Assembly: GCF_000327385.1 (NCBI RefSeq)
Contig: NW_008710315.1
Coordinates: 100,793 to 164,792, forward strand
DNA length: 64,000 bases
Source of the DNA: Lottia gigantea
Taxonomy: Eukaryota; Mollusca; Gastropoda; Lottiidae
Direction of reading: 5' to 3'
Within the stretch, counting starts at the first letter, position 1, and each line of letters opens with the position of its first letter. Positions 34,578-46,815 of the stretch are shown here, piece by piece. The position numbers and the translations under genes are program-made. The notes beneath the pieces are model-generated. The model was not told the origin of the DNA, ran no database searches, and saw only the letters and a list, made by a program, of their open reading frames with translations.

Positions 34578-35345
34578 TTTATCAAATTCAAAACAAGTTG
34601 TACTGGAATTCAAATCTTGTAACCGATATTTGAAAAAAATCGTAGAACAGCAAATATACAAGTGTATATGCATTCTTTCATCTTTCGCTTACAATGTTGT
34701 GACGCATTTTTCTGATAAACTTAAAAAAAAGTCGGGTCAAAAGCAAGTCTTCTGCAAATCAAACAAATAACAACGACTTTTTCACTCTCCTTGATCATAA
34801 AGCAAAAACAAAATACTTTGATGAACTGTTAACTCACAAGGGATATAGTCTAGGGACTTTTTGCTAGTTTATTTTTAATTCGTTTTGTGTGTATCCGTGA
34901 CACTCATAGCGTTTACGTGTATTATGTTCCAAGAATCGTCATTTTATATCGACTTAAGCTTTAAGACGCAGTTAACCACCCACTTCCTATTTGAAAAGCA
35001 AAAATTGTTCTGATGTAACGCCTGCAATAGAAATTTAACTTCGATGAGCAGTTTATTTTCGAAAGACAGCCCATGGTATAAAATCTTGTTATCTATTCAC
35101 CAAGAGGATGACTTCGTGGAAGGGCTATCACTTGGTTAAACCACTGAGTACTTCTGCCTGGACCAGTTCATTGCAACTTCCAGATCAAGGCTGAAAGTTT
35201 CTCTCTGATATTGGGCTGTGATTTTTTTTTTTGAATAACCAAAATTCTATTCATAACTGAAAGGGATTCAAAAACAGGCTTATTGTATGTCGTCGTTGTA
35301 CCAAATTACATATATGTATACATATTCAACCATTAATACCTACTA
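34578..35345. other. Nothing recognised
   Basis: Intronic, A+T-rich. No repeat family or splice pair was seen. Confidence 0.45.
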
Positions 35346-35775
35346 ATAACGCTGTGTCTAATCATTAATGTTCTTTGTGATAGGACTTGCTTGTCCAATT
35401 TTAAATTTATAACGCCGTCTGATCTTTAATGTCCTTCCTTTTAGGACTTTCTCTTCCATTTTTAAAAATCATAACGCTGTCTAATCTTTAATGTCCTTCT
35501 TTGTAGGAATTACTCTCCCGATTTTTAAATCATAAAGCTGTCTAATTTTAAAATATCCTTCGTGATAGAACTTGATTTTGAAATTTGAAAATCCTAACGT
35601 TGTGTAATATATTTAATGTCCTTCGGCAAAGGAATTATTTTTCTAATTTTTAAATTCCAACGCTGCCTATTTTTAATGTCCTTCGTGATAAGGCTTATTC
35701 TTTGAATTTTAAAATCCTAACCCTGTCTCTATTTTAATGTCCTTGATAGGATTTTAAAATCATAAGTTGTCTGAT
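35346..35775. repeat. Degenerate tandem array, about 60-bp unit, 7-8 copies
   Basis: Units carry ATAACGCTGTCTAATC, TTTAATGTCCTTC, a GATAGGACTT-like block and a TTTTTAAATC run. Starts are near 35347, 35410, 35470, 35533, 35594, 35657, 35716 and 35762. Confidence 0.8.
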
Positions 35776-37133
35776 AGAGAGAAAAAAAACTCTCAAACAA
35801 GCGACCATTTGATTGACTCTCTGAACCCTGCATGAGTGGACGTTATTTCTGTCATTCTTGCGACATTTCAAGAGATTGGTAGTGTTTTCTCTCATTTTCA
35901 ACAGGATATTACTCACGACATGAGGTTGTCTATCATTATTTCTTGATATGACAGATTCCATTTATAACGATTTGAAAGACTGAAAAAGGGCAACACATCT
36001 TAAAAAGATGAATGTCGGTCAAAAAAAGCGATTGACATCATTATGGATTGAACATCGATAAAACATTTATTTTTTTAACAATATTTATCTATGAAGTACA
36101 AAGTATGCACATGTATATACAAGCTTTTATGTGGACATTTTTATTTAATTACCGTTAAGGTCTACGGGTGTTACTTATTGAATATATTATAATTTGATAA
36201 ATAAGCATACTTTTTACGTCTTATTGAGTGGGCACTGTTTTCTACTTTTTTGTAATCGATCTCCAGATTAACTTTGCTGAAAACGATCTTTTGGATGGGT
36301 TTCCATTTATACAAACACTCATAAACATCCAAGTTCATATTTCTAAAAATACATGTTTCTTATCAAATTATCTTGAATGAATGTGTTGTAACGTTAAAAC
36401 ACATTTGACTTGATGAGGATTTTATATCCAAATCACGTGTCGGTAGCATATAACTGAATTCTCCTTAACTGCTGTGGCAATCCGGAAGTGAATAATGCCA
36501 AGCGTATTTGATTTTTTTTTAATTCTGCGAGAATGAAAAGACACCGAGACTTGTTTCCTATTTTTCTGCTCCAGATTGGCTAATTGGAGTGCAGCGGAAC
36601 CACACTACATATTAATAGACATTATAAAACAACATGTTGAAACAAGAAAAAAACTTCCGAAGCCATTAAAGAAACAAAGGTGGATCTCTTCTCCGGCCAT
36701 TGCACTTTACATTGACGGGTCTTCTGTGACACAGACGTCTGAAAAGACTGGACTAAAAACAGAACCAGAATGATTGTGTCCACCAGGATCTTTACAATGT
36801 TAAAAGTGAGAAATTTGCTTTATATTGAGATAAATGTCTGAGAATGGCGGGGAATGATCGATCACGTTCCATTGTGCGTTGGATATTTTATTGAGATAAG
36901 GTATCAAAATAGTCTACAAATCTCTCCTACTAAGACAGAACTAGTCGGTTTAAATTCATTAGGTTGACCTTTTGAAGGGTAAAGGTGGTACAATTCTTCT
37001 GGGATCGCCATATTTACCACGGTAATCGGCCTTGAATAACCACACTAAGAATAACAAATCTTTTCATCAACAGCACAGATTTTATAATAGTATCAAGAAC
37101 GACAAGCGGTCGGACTTTTATCAAGTCAAGTTT
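35776..37133. other. Nothing recognised
   Basis: A+T-rich intron. The frame at 36576-36773 lies after a TTCTGCTCCAG acceptor-like string (about 36575), but there is no donor or motif to support an exon. Confidence 0.4.
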
Positions 37134-37477
37134 CAGGCAGCCTATTCTCAAAAAGATGTTAGCGCTGGATGTCCTAGAATCAGTCCTAAATTAACGTACT
37201 GACTATAAGCACCGTCACCTTCACGATGCTTTTGTCTTTGTTTCGTTCTTAATCGTACCGTTGTTATGCCGAATATGAGTTTCATTCGTGTTGCATATGA
37301 GCAATGGATTGTTTCCACGCTAATTTCTTTTCGAAGCGTGAAGCCATGTTGAGTGTCAAGAATGCTATTAGTGACTTCTTTGGCTTTCAGACGCCGATAG
37401 AGAGACTCTTCCAAGTTAGGATAGGATCGTTAAGATAGGATACCTGTAGGATCGTTTAGAGAGAATACGCAGCCTGG
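37134..37477. mobile_element. Fold-back MITE, family E, copy 3 (expanded)
   Basis: Left end CAGGCAGCCTATTCTC, then TTAGCGCTGGATGTCC and TAGAATCAGTCC. Right end GTTTAGAGAGAATACGCAGC ending at CTGG. The two ends are inverted as in copies 1 and 2, but 344 bp apart. The interior of about 230 bp (37195-37425) is unlike the 23-nt loop of the short copies, so it is either an insertion or a longer parent form. Confidence 0.65.
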
Positions 37478-38747
37478 CCCTTTGAAGGACACCGGTGGTT
37501 AAATTTGTACTGACATAGTGTATTCGACTACTCACTCTTAAAAAAGAGTTCAATCGTACTGTTATCGAGAAAAATAGGAAGAATCATTTTTATTTACAAT
37601 AACAACCTAGACTCATTACGATCTGTCTACCTTTTCTAACTTTCAGACATTCGTTTACCCGGATTAATGGCAGCCATGGTCAGCTGGGATGTCTGGCATA
37701 ATGATGCAAGATGTTTTATTCAAAATCACTAGACTTTCACACGCCCATCTAACGGCACATCTGCAAAACCATCTCCATTTTTGTAATTACATGGTTTACC
37801 TCAATGCTTTTGTTTTTGGTAATATTTAGGGAACTGGAGGGTTATGTAACCCTGTAGTGAAAAGTGTTTTTATTAGATTTACATTAAAACCTGTTCCTTA
37901 GACAGATATTAATATTTAATAATTGTGCTGATCAACTGCAGGTGGAGTTTAACGTCCATGGTAGGCTTAAACAGAGGCACTCTTTCTAGTTATTGTAGAG
38001 CGATCTTTAACGTGTTTTACATACATGTTATAAAGAAATAATGTAAATAGCAAACCACTTTTCCGCAATAATGTTTCTTCTAGTAAAACTTTTAGGTTTT
38101 TTTGTGGTTTGTAATATTTTATGCCATTCATTTTGGTTTGGCTCTTGTGTTTTTGAGGTTGTGAGTTAAAAACTCACGATCAGTCATCTTTTCGAGAGCG
38201 TCTCCGTCTGTCTACAGACATGTGAAAGCGTGCTTTTAAAAATATTATCAATAATATTTCCGCGTGGGAGATGGAATTATGGTCGAAAATGAATTTATTT
38301 CCTCCTTGTAATGGTTAAGAATTAACAATCGATTTGAAATCTTTCTGGTTTTGCTTTTGGCAATTGAACAATCTTGAGTGGGTCTTCGATAATTCTTCAT
38401 AAGAATTCACTCAAGTCTTTATTATGGAAAATGGTAGCTAACAGTTTTCCGGAACATTTTCAAATCGGCTTATGAGTTCGACAGAAATGAATAATCCGAA
38501 CTGTAATTAGACCATATGAACCAGTCTAAATGTACGTTTTAACCTTATTCCTGTTTCACATAACGTAACTTTTCAAGATTTTAGAACTAAATTTAAAATT
38601 AATTTTAGTGATTGATCAATCAGATGACTGGAAAACTAAAATCCATTTATTGCATTGCATTATAGATTGAAGTAATGACACCAGCAACCAAAATAGTATA
38701 CCCTAGGTATGCCGATTCAGCCAATTTAAGAAAAAATGAAATGAATG
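37478..38747. other. Nothing recognised
   Basis: Intronic sequence without supported features. Confidence 0.45.
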
Positions 38748-38882
38748 AAGTGTTATGTTCTACTTTTCTGCACCATGTAGGGTGCAATGAGGGAAATTTT
38801 GCCAGGACAGTGGCAATAGTCTGCTCTTTTACGTGCGCAGCCTGTAGCTCTCGCAAGCGTCTAACTCACTGAATCACCGAGG
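38748..38882 (-). mobile_element. SINE-like family F, copy 3 (partial)
   Basis: GTTATGTTCTACTTTTCTGC, GGGTGCAATGAGGGAAATTT, TGCCAGGACAGTGGCAATAG, CTTTTACGTGCGCAGCCTGT and AGCTCTCGCAAGCG follow the order of copies at 12880 and 50098. Confidence 0.55.
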
Positions 38883-39169
38883 CTTCATCAGCCATTTTAA
38901 GTCAGAATACCTGAAGGAACCAAATAATTAGAAGATATATATGTGACCAAGATGACCTTTCCATTCTTTCACTATAATTGTTAATCATGTCAAGGCGCTG
39001 CGGGAATCCGATATGTCCTTGCTTTTAGGACTAATTGGATAAGCCAGCTGTCATGTTGCATTAAGTTCCTTTCCTCAATGAACAGTTTGTTGTTCCTGGC
39101 TTCTATTATTGAATGGCTTGTTGTATTTATATTTATTCATTCATTGTGTAGTATCTCGGTTCGCTATGT

Positions 39170-39440
39170 TAAAGGGACAAATTCGCTCTCCGTTTGGCCA
39201 ATGGTACTTTTGTCTCAGAAACGGGATTTTTTTTTATAACCAAGCTAATTAACAATAGTGTTCAAATTTTACCGTCTAAGTTGCAGCCTTCAAAATCATG
39301 TGTGTTCAGAATTATCTGCGTTTGGAAGTTAAAATGACGACTCGTCTTTTATTGAGACTGCCATATAAAGAAAAGACATATCATAAATACATTAATTTTT
39401 TTAAGGAATTATGCAAGTTTCACAAATTTTAGTCCTTGAG
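39170..39440 (+). mobile_element. Dispersed repeat family I, copy 3
   Basis: AAAGGGACAAATTCGC, CAATGGTACTTTTGTCTC, AGAAACGGGA, AAGCTAATTAACAATAGTG, CCTTCAAAATCATGTGTG, TTCAGAATTATC and AATGACGACTCGTCTTTT. It is the most complete plus-strand copy. Confidence 0.8.
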
Positions 39441-40611
39441 TTATTGATATCTCCACTAACTGGTGTTTAATGTTATTTTTCTAGGTAAACTAATTCAAAG
39501 TTTGAAATATTGCAATTGAAATTGTCCTTAATAAAGATAAGTTAAGCGTTTATCAGACGCCGGTAATATTTCAAATACGATTTACTTTTGGTAATCTGCG
39601 TTTAATATTCCCTTCAGTACATTTCCAAACGACCTTATTATTTTATCGTCAATGACAAAACACAAAAGATTCATAATGATCGTTTTATATCTTTCCATTA
39701 AAGGCTTAAGATAATTATTATATTGGCAATTTCGATATAATCCACGAGTACTGCTCACTGTCGTATTCAAGATAAGGAAGAAGTCGTAATAGCAGCTTTG
39801 AAGAAAAGATGATCATTCTGCCCTGATGTATTTAACAATTGTGGTGTTTCTCTTATCTGTTATTATTACCCAAAAATATTTCTTCGTTTCGTGTCTATCA
39901 CAACGGTTTCTTGAAGCAACAGATTTTATTGTATGTGTTCTGTCCCGAGAACTATTCCGAGACCACCTGGCCTCAGAACAGTTCCGAAAACAGATATTTT
40001 TTTAGTGTAATCTATTGCACATCAAATGCCACTACTCGACTGGATTTGTCAACACGGCATCTGTCTCTTTAAGTTCACATAAGTAGGATGTTATTGGTTA
40101 TGTAGCATATTTTTCTTATGAATGGTTCAATATGATTTCGAAAGAATAGTTATCAGGGGACACATTCAAACTATAAAACCTAAACAAGGAGTGCGAAGAA
40201 CTGAATGAACTGTGTCTTTGATTTACTTGAATAGTGTCATACGTATTGTTTCAAAGTAAACAAAAACAATCTAAAATCAGAACGTATACAACTCTAGTTG
40301 AGCATAATAAGAAACTAAATTAGACAACAAGACGGAACAACAGAAGGATGTAAAACTCCTTTTCTATTTCCATTTAAAGACCTCTTCAGACAAAGCCTTG
40401 CAAATCTTGTTCAATAAAACGTGATGGTGTTCGCTGACGTGTGATAAATACTTCAGTTCTAATCAGGTCTTCAATAACTTATCAATAACCAGCTATTGTT
40501 TCTGTCTTTTGAAATCCCCACCAAGTTCCGTCCTTTTTTTATTCTTCTTTGGAATCGTGTCATCAGAAATCGATCGTGAAGCTTAAAAGTTCAATGGTTT
40601 CACAAGTGTTT
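39441..40611. other. Nothing recognised
   Basis: Intronic sequence. Frames at 39582-39770 and 39839-40072 lack motifs and splice support. Confidence 0.4.
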
Positions 40612-41262
40612 TGGTTACTACTTCAGAGGCTGAGAAAACCAGTACATATATATTGAAACGCATTTTGGTTTTAGTCGAGAATAGACCAGCAATGGCAGAA
40701 AGTTACTTCTTCAAAAAACCACTAAATATATTTTGAAAGCATTTAGTCGAGAATGGCCCAGCTGAACTTGCTGATTCAATATAACAAAGGTTGTCATCTA
40801 CTGCTTCCAAGGCTGCTAACATCAGTAAATATATTTCAAAACGCATTTTGTTTTCAGTCCTTTCAATCAAGAATGGAACAGAAGTGGCAGTCCGTCTTGG
40901 CGATTCCATAGAGCAAGGCTTGTCAGTTACTGCTTCAAAGGTTGCGATAACCAGTAATTATATTTTTTAATAATTTTTTTTTAGTCGAGAATGGACCAGA
41001 AGTGACTGTCCATCGTGACGATTCAATATTGCAAAAGTTGTTGTCAAAGGTTGTGAAAGGTTAGTCGAGAATGGCCCAGCAGTGACAGTCACTTTCCTGT
41101 TGATTCATTAAAAGTAAAGTTGTCATTAACTGCTTCAAAGGCTGCAAAAGCCAATACAGTTTTTTTTTTAAAACCGCATTTTGTCTACTGTCCATTTATT
41201 CGAGATTGAACCAGCAGTGGAGGTCGTTCTTGCCGATTCAATTCAGCAAGATAGTATAGTAG
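40612..41262. repeat. Degenerate tandem array, about 120-136-bp unit, 6 copies
   Basis: Units contain AGTCGAGAATGGACCAGCAG, TGGCAGTC, TTGCCGATTCAATATAGCAA, TTGTCATTACTGCTTC, AAAGGCTGC and AACCAGTAAATATATTTT. AGTCGAGAATGG-like starts lie at 40673, 40745, 40864, 40983, 41063 and 41199. Two units are internally deleted. Confidence 0.8.
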
Positions 41263-41383
41263 CCAAGTCTGTTGTCATGGGCTACACTTCCGGTATTTTT
41301 GTTATGAATTAGTATTGTTAACAGTGTCCAACAAGAGAAGCCGTTTCAGCGGATATGGTCGTCTTATGGTTTAATATCTAAAG

Positions 41384-41480
41384 TCCCGGTCACACCATGA
41401 CGATTTAGGTAGGGAAAAATGGCGTATCAAAATGTCGCTAAAACGCTGGCGTGCGATGAACTATTGATGCAAAAATTTCA
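41384..41480 (+). mobile_element. Possible family G end
   Basis: AGTCCCGGTCACACCATGAC resembles the terminal repeat of the element at 43599-44206 (CGGTCACACCGGAAAGGCG). The following CpG-richer 80 bp (CGCTAAAACGCTGGCGTGCG) has the same character. No opposite end was found nearby. Confidence 0.35.
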
Positions 41481-41801
41481 TCGCAGCTTTAACCTTTTAA
41501 CTTTTAAAAAAAAGCATTTCGTAAACCTTCATAAGCTTAATTAAATGATGATGTAAATCTTAGAGACTTTGAGATCTTATCAAAATACACAAGCATACCC
41601 AGTTTTGTCAAAAATCGGATCAAATCTAGAATTTTCTGTCACTTTCACAAACAATACAATGTGAACGGCGGACAGACAACGACATTGAAATGTGGGCATA
41701 TAAAATCAAAATTCGCTTTACAATGACTGGACTGGTCCACTTGTATTCTCTGATAGTCAAACATATCGCCAATTGCATTTATGCAAAACTTCTGTTCCGT
41801 G

Positions 41802-42034
41802 TTTTAATATAGCCACTTCAGATAAGGTCCAAGGACAGCCCCCCGAAAAGGTCGTCAAATTAACCTTTTGAGCTATCCTTATAAACGCCGCGTCAAAAAA
41901 ATGCCAGCACAAGACAGGATAGAAATTTGATTGGTTAAAGCAGACGTATCGAGTTAGGTCAAAATGTTAATTTGAAGAACGTTCAAGAGGGTTGTCGTTA
42001 GACCCTAACTGGCGTGGCTACATCAAAAATAAAA
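41802..42034 (+). mobile_element. MITE family H, copy 3 (both ends present)
   Basis: Left end TTTTAATATAGCCACTTCAG, then ATAAGGTCCAAGGACAGCC. Right end GGTTGTCGTTAGACCC, TAACTGGCGTGGCTACATC, AAAAATAAAA. The right end reversed aligns with the left over about 50 bp, giving imperfect long terminal inverted repeats on a 233-bp element. The interior GCGTCAAAAAAATGCC is shared with the copies at 12445 and 19573. Confidence 0.7.
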
Positions 42035-43598
42035 GCTACGGATTGAAAGTTTGATCTAATTGTAATTAGGCTGACATATCGTGACTTGGAATGAATGTAA
42101 TTTGTAAACCTAATGTTTGTATTATGAAATGTTACTTAAACTATCTGCTGCTCACTGAACTGTGCCTTGAACTAATGTAATATATTGTTTTTTCTTTGAC
42201 AAGATATATGATTTGGCAATTAGACTTTTTGCTGTGCTTCCATTACTTGATTAGGGCAGAACAAAAAGCTGGAAAGAGTTAAATTGGCAAGCCTTTGTAT
42301 TGTTGGTCACAGGAAATTTTAATCGCTAATGTCAGCAATGAAAGGCTACAAGAAGATGTTTTCAAATAAATGTGACCAGTTTTGTGTTTCACCATTATAT
42401 TTAATTAAATATCAAAAACTTCAAGATCCTAAAAGAACAAAATTCGAACAGCCAACGGAAACCACATAAGGTGACACTACGTATGGCTTTTACATAGAAA
42501 TAACACACACGAACGTAGTTCACAGCCATTTTGAGTCACTACCACGACTGGTTAAGTCGAATTTAAAAAAAGGTCATAGTATTTCAACAAAGCCTTCAAA
42601 TAACACTAAAAGCCATTTCTTAAATTGTAGATGTGTTTTGAAGGTATAGTTGGAATACAAAAGGCTTTCTAAAAAATATATTCAGACTTATTAATTCGAG
42701 GAAGTGATTCAAAACGGTTGTGAACTTCGTTCATGTGTGTTTTTATCAAGTAAGATTCATACGTAGTTCGGTGTGCAGACAAGAGGAAAGAAAAATGTTT
42801 AGTTTTCGAATGAAAGATAATTATCGATATAGCCCACGCTGGTATCCCATCATAATATTAAATATTATTTCATACCTTTGTCTTCCAAATTCTGGATACT
42901 GATGGTAAATATTGGTTTTAGAAGAGAAAAACGTGAGAAGTGTTTTTCAACCATTAATTTTGCAAATGGTTTCCATATGAGTGTCCAATAAATAAAAGTG
43001 TAGTATTGTGATTGAGCATTGTGATTGTACTAGGACGCGGTCAAACTAGAGAACAAATCCCTAAAAATTACAAACTTGAAAACATTCGAATTCATACAAC
43101 CATATTGCTTTCTAACGTTGTTGCAGCATCTTTGCCATGCGTGTACTACGCTTTTAAACCGCCCAAGGAGATATTACAACGCTTGTCAAACGACATTCTC
43201 GATTTCAAGACGTTCATTGACGAACTTTGGCGTATGTTTTGAACATGTATGAACCGCCTTGACTCTTATAACTTTGTATGTCATTCGCTACTGGACATAA
43301 TTAAAAAAAATAATAATATTTGTGACAGATCGAGGATGCAAAAAAGCACGAAAAAAAAAACCCTGACGTTGATACCATGTGTTATTCTTTTTGCCAATTC
43401 CAGTCCCCCACATGAGCTCAAGACGTTCTTTTTTTTCTAATTGTGAAAATGGCATTTCGTCAATATCATTACATAAGTATTTGTATATAATTGATATAAT
43501 TGCCATCAATAATCAATAGGAAAGTAGAACAGTGTCTTATTATCTTTGTTTTCTACAGATGAAAATCTGCTGTAATTGGGGGCACAAGTATCAAAGGC
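42035..43598. other. Nothing recognised
   Basis: Intronic sequence. The + frame at 43012-43242 (start codon is TTG) is slightly GC-richer and could be read as a short unknown protein segment, but no motif, splice pair or family match supports it. Confidence 0.35.
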
Positions 43599-44206
43599 AT
43601 CGTCACACCGGAAAGGCGTTCTTACTGCGATGCTACTGCAGCGGAAAATTGGCTTAAAGCGTGTTGAGGTAACTATAAGACACACCAGACATAGTGCAGT
43701 TGTCGCCACTATTCGCCGAGCCACGGCGTTTATTGTGAACGAAACAAACGCCAATGTTTGGCGATCTGACACACGCTTCAAAACACATCATGGTCGCATA
43801 ACTCACGGTATGAGGTCGACTGTTTTTAAGCTATTGTGTGCTAAACACCCGTCACATCGGACAGCGATCATTTGCGATCTTACGGCGACTCAAAATGTAC
43901 TTCACCAGCAATCAAGAGAAATCGCGAGAAACTACATCGCTATCAACCTGCAATATATGCGACCGATTTGCGTTCCCGATTCGCGTTTCTGAAAAAATCT
44001 ATGGGCTTGGTGCACGACGCTTGTTTAAAGATATTATTGATTCCGTGGCGATCTCGAAGCGATTATTTGCGACCACAGCCCTCACTACACGATATGTGAC
44101 GCTTTCTTAACGCTTATACTAAACTTATGGGGACCTTAACATGCTCTTAGCAATTTTTCATTCGCCGTAAGCAGCTCAGTAAGTACGCCTTTCCGGTGTG
44201 ACCGAG
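43599..44206. mobile_element. MITE-like family G, CpG-rich, with about 40-bp terminal inverted repeats
   Basis: Left end TCGTCACACCGGAAAGGCGT, then TCTTACTGCGATGCT. Right end reversed gives TCGGTCACACCGGAAAGGCG, then TACTTACTGAGCTGCT. The match covers about 40 bp with a few differences. The 608-bp interior has many GCGAT/ATCGC and CGCATA words and much higher CpG than its surroundings. The frames inside (138, 90 and 75 codons) show no transposase motif. It is probably non-autonomous, and its CpG content suggests a fairly recent insertion. Confidence 0.75.
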
Positions 44207-44877
44207 CTATAGGACATAGTGCTCTTTTAAAACTCTATAAAGCGCTATTTATAGTGCCACTCCTCTGACAAAATCTCCTTCATTGCACACTGAAATGTGT
44301 TGCCTTCTTCATTGGCCAAATCAGCAATTCCCATTTAATTAATTTCTTTCTATTATCAAATACTAATGATGTTTTCGGTACTTATCTTCTTTTCTCGGTA
44401 ATTCATCCTTCTAACCTAGCTATAACCTACTAATCCCCCAGATAATCCCCGACGCCTATTACTAGATAGGATTAAGACCCACATTCCAATTTTCTTACCG
44501 ATTCAGTTATTACTTCAAGATGTAGTCTCACTTTATAGTTTCTTTGGAAAGGCTACACGCAGTGCAATCTTTCAAAATAAAGGATCCATATTGCAATGAA
44601 ATGGAGTATTGCATCCTATACTTTTGCATATGTCTGTTTTTAAGCTAAAGAAGACGGGGAAACGCCGTGAAGTTTTGAATGTCCTTTTTATTTCTATATT
44701 TTATTTTATTTTTGTTTTGTTGAATGATCAACAATAAGATCCCTAATATCTGCTTATCTGCCATATTTAATTTTGTTCTTGTTTCTGGCTTATCTTGAAA
44801 GTTGAATGTGCATACATAAATTGCTTGTTCATATTTCTGAAATATATAACCCAATTCACAGTTGCTGATTCTTTTTA
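44207..44877. other. Nothing recognised apart from a family F scrap at about 44596-44640
   Basis: TGCAATGAAATGGAGTATTG and CATCCTATACTTTTGC match the family F end. The remainder is unremarkable. Confidence 0.4.
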
Positions 44878-45195
44878 TCATATGCTCTCCTGCATTTCGA
44901 GACTCCTCTGTAAGTCAATTTATTGCTTGTTAATGTCCTAACTGAGACTGTCGGACATCGGTATTATGTTGCCCTCTAATGTAAAGGTCTTAGTAATTTG
45001 CATGTATATGTGCCCCCAGACAGTCATAACTGAAAAAAGGACCTCAGAACATTGCCCATGGTAGAACCCTTATTAAATTATGAACCATTTTTTAACTTTT
45101 GTGTTGACCTTTTCGATAGGTACATTTTTTTTAATTTTGTGTCTTTTTTCTGGGAATGAGAGCTCACTTAAGGTGATGGTAGTTGAGCCATTACC
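44878..45195 (+). mobile_element. hAT-like MITE family D, degraded copy
   Basis: TATGCTCTCCTGCATTTCG and CTCTGTAAGTCAATTTAT match the interior of copies 1 and 2. GGTAGTTGAGCCATTAC at 45178 matches the right end. The left end is not found and the right end has decayed. About 250 bp of unrelated sequence separates the matching parts. Confidence 0.45.
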
Positions 45196-45235
45196 AATGC
45201 AGTTCCGACTACATTAGTAGAAAAATTGACTTCAT

Positions 45236-45372
45236 CACATTCTATGTTACGAGGTTTTCAGAATTTGTATGTGTATCGGAGACACTGACAGCATCAATTT
45301 GCGCCATTCAAATTTTAAATCAGACATCCATGGTTCCTGCAATTCCACTGAAACTAAGTTTTCGATAACTAT
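45236..45372 (+). mobile_element. MITE-like family J, copy 1 (partial)
   Basis: GAATTTGTATGTGTATCGG, AGACACTGACAGCATCAATT, TGCGCCATTCAAATTTT, CAGACATCCATGGTTCCTGC and AATTCCAC. It follows the left half of the copy at 58559-58777. Confidence 0.6.
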
Positions 45373-45859
45373 TAGTGTCACTAATCGCATAATATGCTAT
45401 ATAACATGAGACTTAATCTAGAAATCCGCTTCTAGAAAGCTTTTTTAAAAAGCTTCAGTGGCAAATGATTCTCATCTCTTTGCTTGCTATAAGCCTAAAG
45501 TAATATAACGTCAAAGTAAGGAATAACACGAGCTAATGAGAATGGTGTTATATTTAAACTAAGTCATTCCGTATGTCATAGATTCATTAAGAATAAATTA
45601 AACTCAGATTTTTTGCTGATGATCTATGCCAGGTTCAATATGCATTAAGAGAAAATGTGTTCTGTACCAGACCATGTCGGCCCATAGGGAAATTTTCACA
45701 AGTGTTTTGTTGGTATAATAAATTTATTATTGTTTGAAGCCTCCAGCAAGAGGTAAGCACAAATTAAAGGCGTAGTTCTGTATACCTGAATTGTGGAGTG
45801 TATAGGTGGCTCCTTGCACGAATCGCTGTTTGTGGATCCTCATAAAGATTTTCAAGCCC

Positions 45860-45900
45860 ACGTGTTGCAGAAAAGTAGGACGTAAAACTAGAATAGTGCA
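45860..45900 (+). mobile_element. SINE-like family F end fragment
   Basis: GCAGAAAAGTAGGACGTAAA is the reverse complement of the family F end. A similar scrap (AGAAAAGTCGAACGTAAAAC) lies at about 57072. Confidence 0.35.
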
Positions 45901-45964
45901 GCTCCGAACACAACTGTAAATTTAACTCCTGAGATAGTATGAATCTTGAAGCTCCTTGCAGTAT

Positions 45965-46110
45965 TTATCTGTACATCTTCACAATGTCAAGCTATTAAGA
46001 ACTGCGTCTAATACCTTGACAGTAACAGTCACCTTTCTTGTATCATGAAAGTTTGAACGACTTAATAGGATTGTACGCTAGCTAATACAGCCAATCACAG
46101 CCCCTGATTA
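45965..46110 (+). repeat. Dispersed repeat family K, copy 2
   Basis: ACATCTTCACAATGTCAAGC, TATTAAGAACTGCG, CTTTCTTGTATCATG, AGGATTGTACG and AATACAGCCAATC match 60292-60425 across 135 bp in the same orientation. Confidence 0.7.
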
Positions 46111-46721
46111 TATGCGCAGCCAAATTGTTCATTAGCTTGACATACGATCTGTGATGAATTGTAGTTTTTGCGCTCCTTTCTAAACTGTTATTTTTGACCC
46201 CTGGTTCGTTGCATCTCACAAAAATAGTGGTATTCAATTCCTCGAGCTCATTCACCTTAAATTCAACATGGGATAATACATTTCCAGTTTCCCGAAAAGC
46301 TGCCCTGAAGAGAAACGTCACATTGTCAGCAGGATGAGATGATCTCTAAGACAATTGAAATTCTATTCTTAAATTCCCAGCATGGTGGCATGTGTTTTAA
46401 ATCTGGATATAGTTTGCTATCCCCAAGAGAAAGTGTCAGGGTAGAATTTTAAATCAATTCTTTTCCATCATTTTTAAATTTTAACCCACGACGGAATTGA
46501 CAGAACGACATGATTATAAGAATTCTTGGAAAAAATAGACTTGAGTAGGACAAGCAGGTTATTGAGAGAAAAAAAAATATCTATGTTTTTTTTTCTAACG
46601 AACATATTGGCGGAATAATTAAATACACAATTATAACCATTTGGCATCTGGTATCTATATTGTAAAACAAAACAAAAGCAGCTGTTTTGACAGTGATGTC
46701 GAAATAACTAAAATGAAATCA
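46111..46721. other. Nothing recognised
   Basis: Intronic sequence with no supported feature. Confidence 0.4.
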
Positions 46722-46815
46722 TTGCAGTTTTACGTCCTACTCTTCTACTCCCGATTGGGTTACTAACTGCGGGCGATGCCTTGCAGTGTGCAATGAAATG
46801 GAATTTTTGCCATAT
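46722..46815 (-). mobile_element. SINE-like family F, copy 4 (partial)
   Basis: GCAGTTTTACGTCCTACTC, TTCTACTCCCGATTGGGTTA, GCGATGCCTTGCAGTGTGCA and ATGAAATGG follow the family order. The distal part is missing. Confidence 0.5.

Noticed and set aside
43012-43242. 76-codon frame with a protein-like look (YKLENIRIHTTILL...)
   Set aside because: Starts at TTG, has no family match that I recognise and no splice context. Kept only as a remark.
43576-44110. Open frames of 138, 90 and 75 codons taken as a possible transposase
   Set aside because: They overlap in different frames inside a GC-rich inverted-repeat element and show no catalytic motif.
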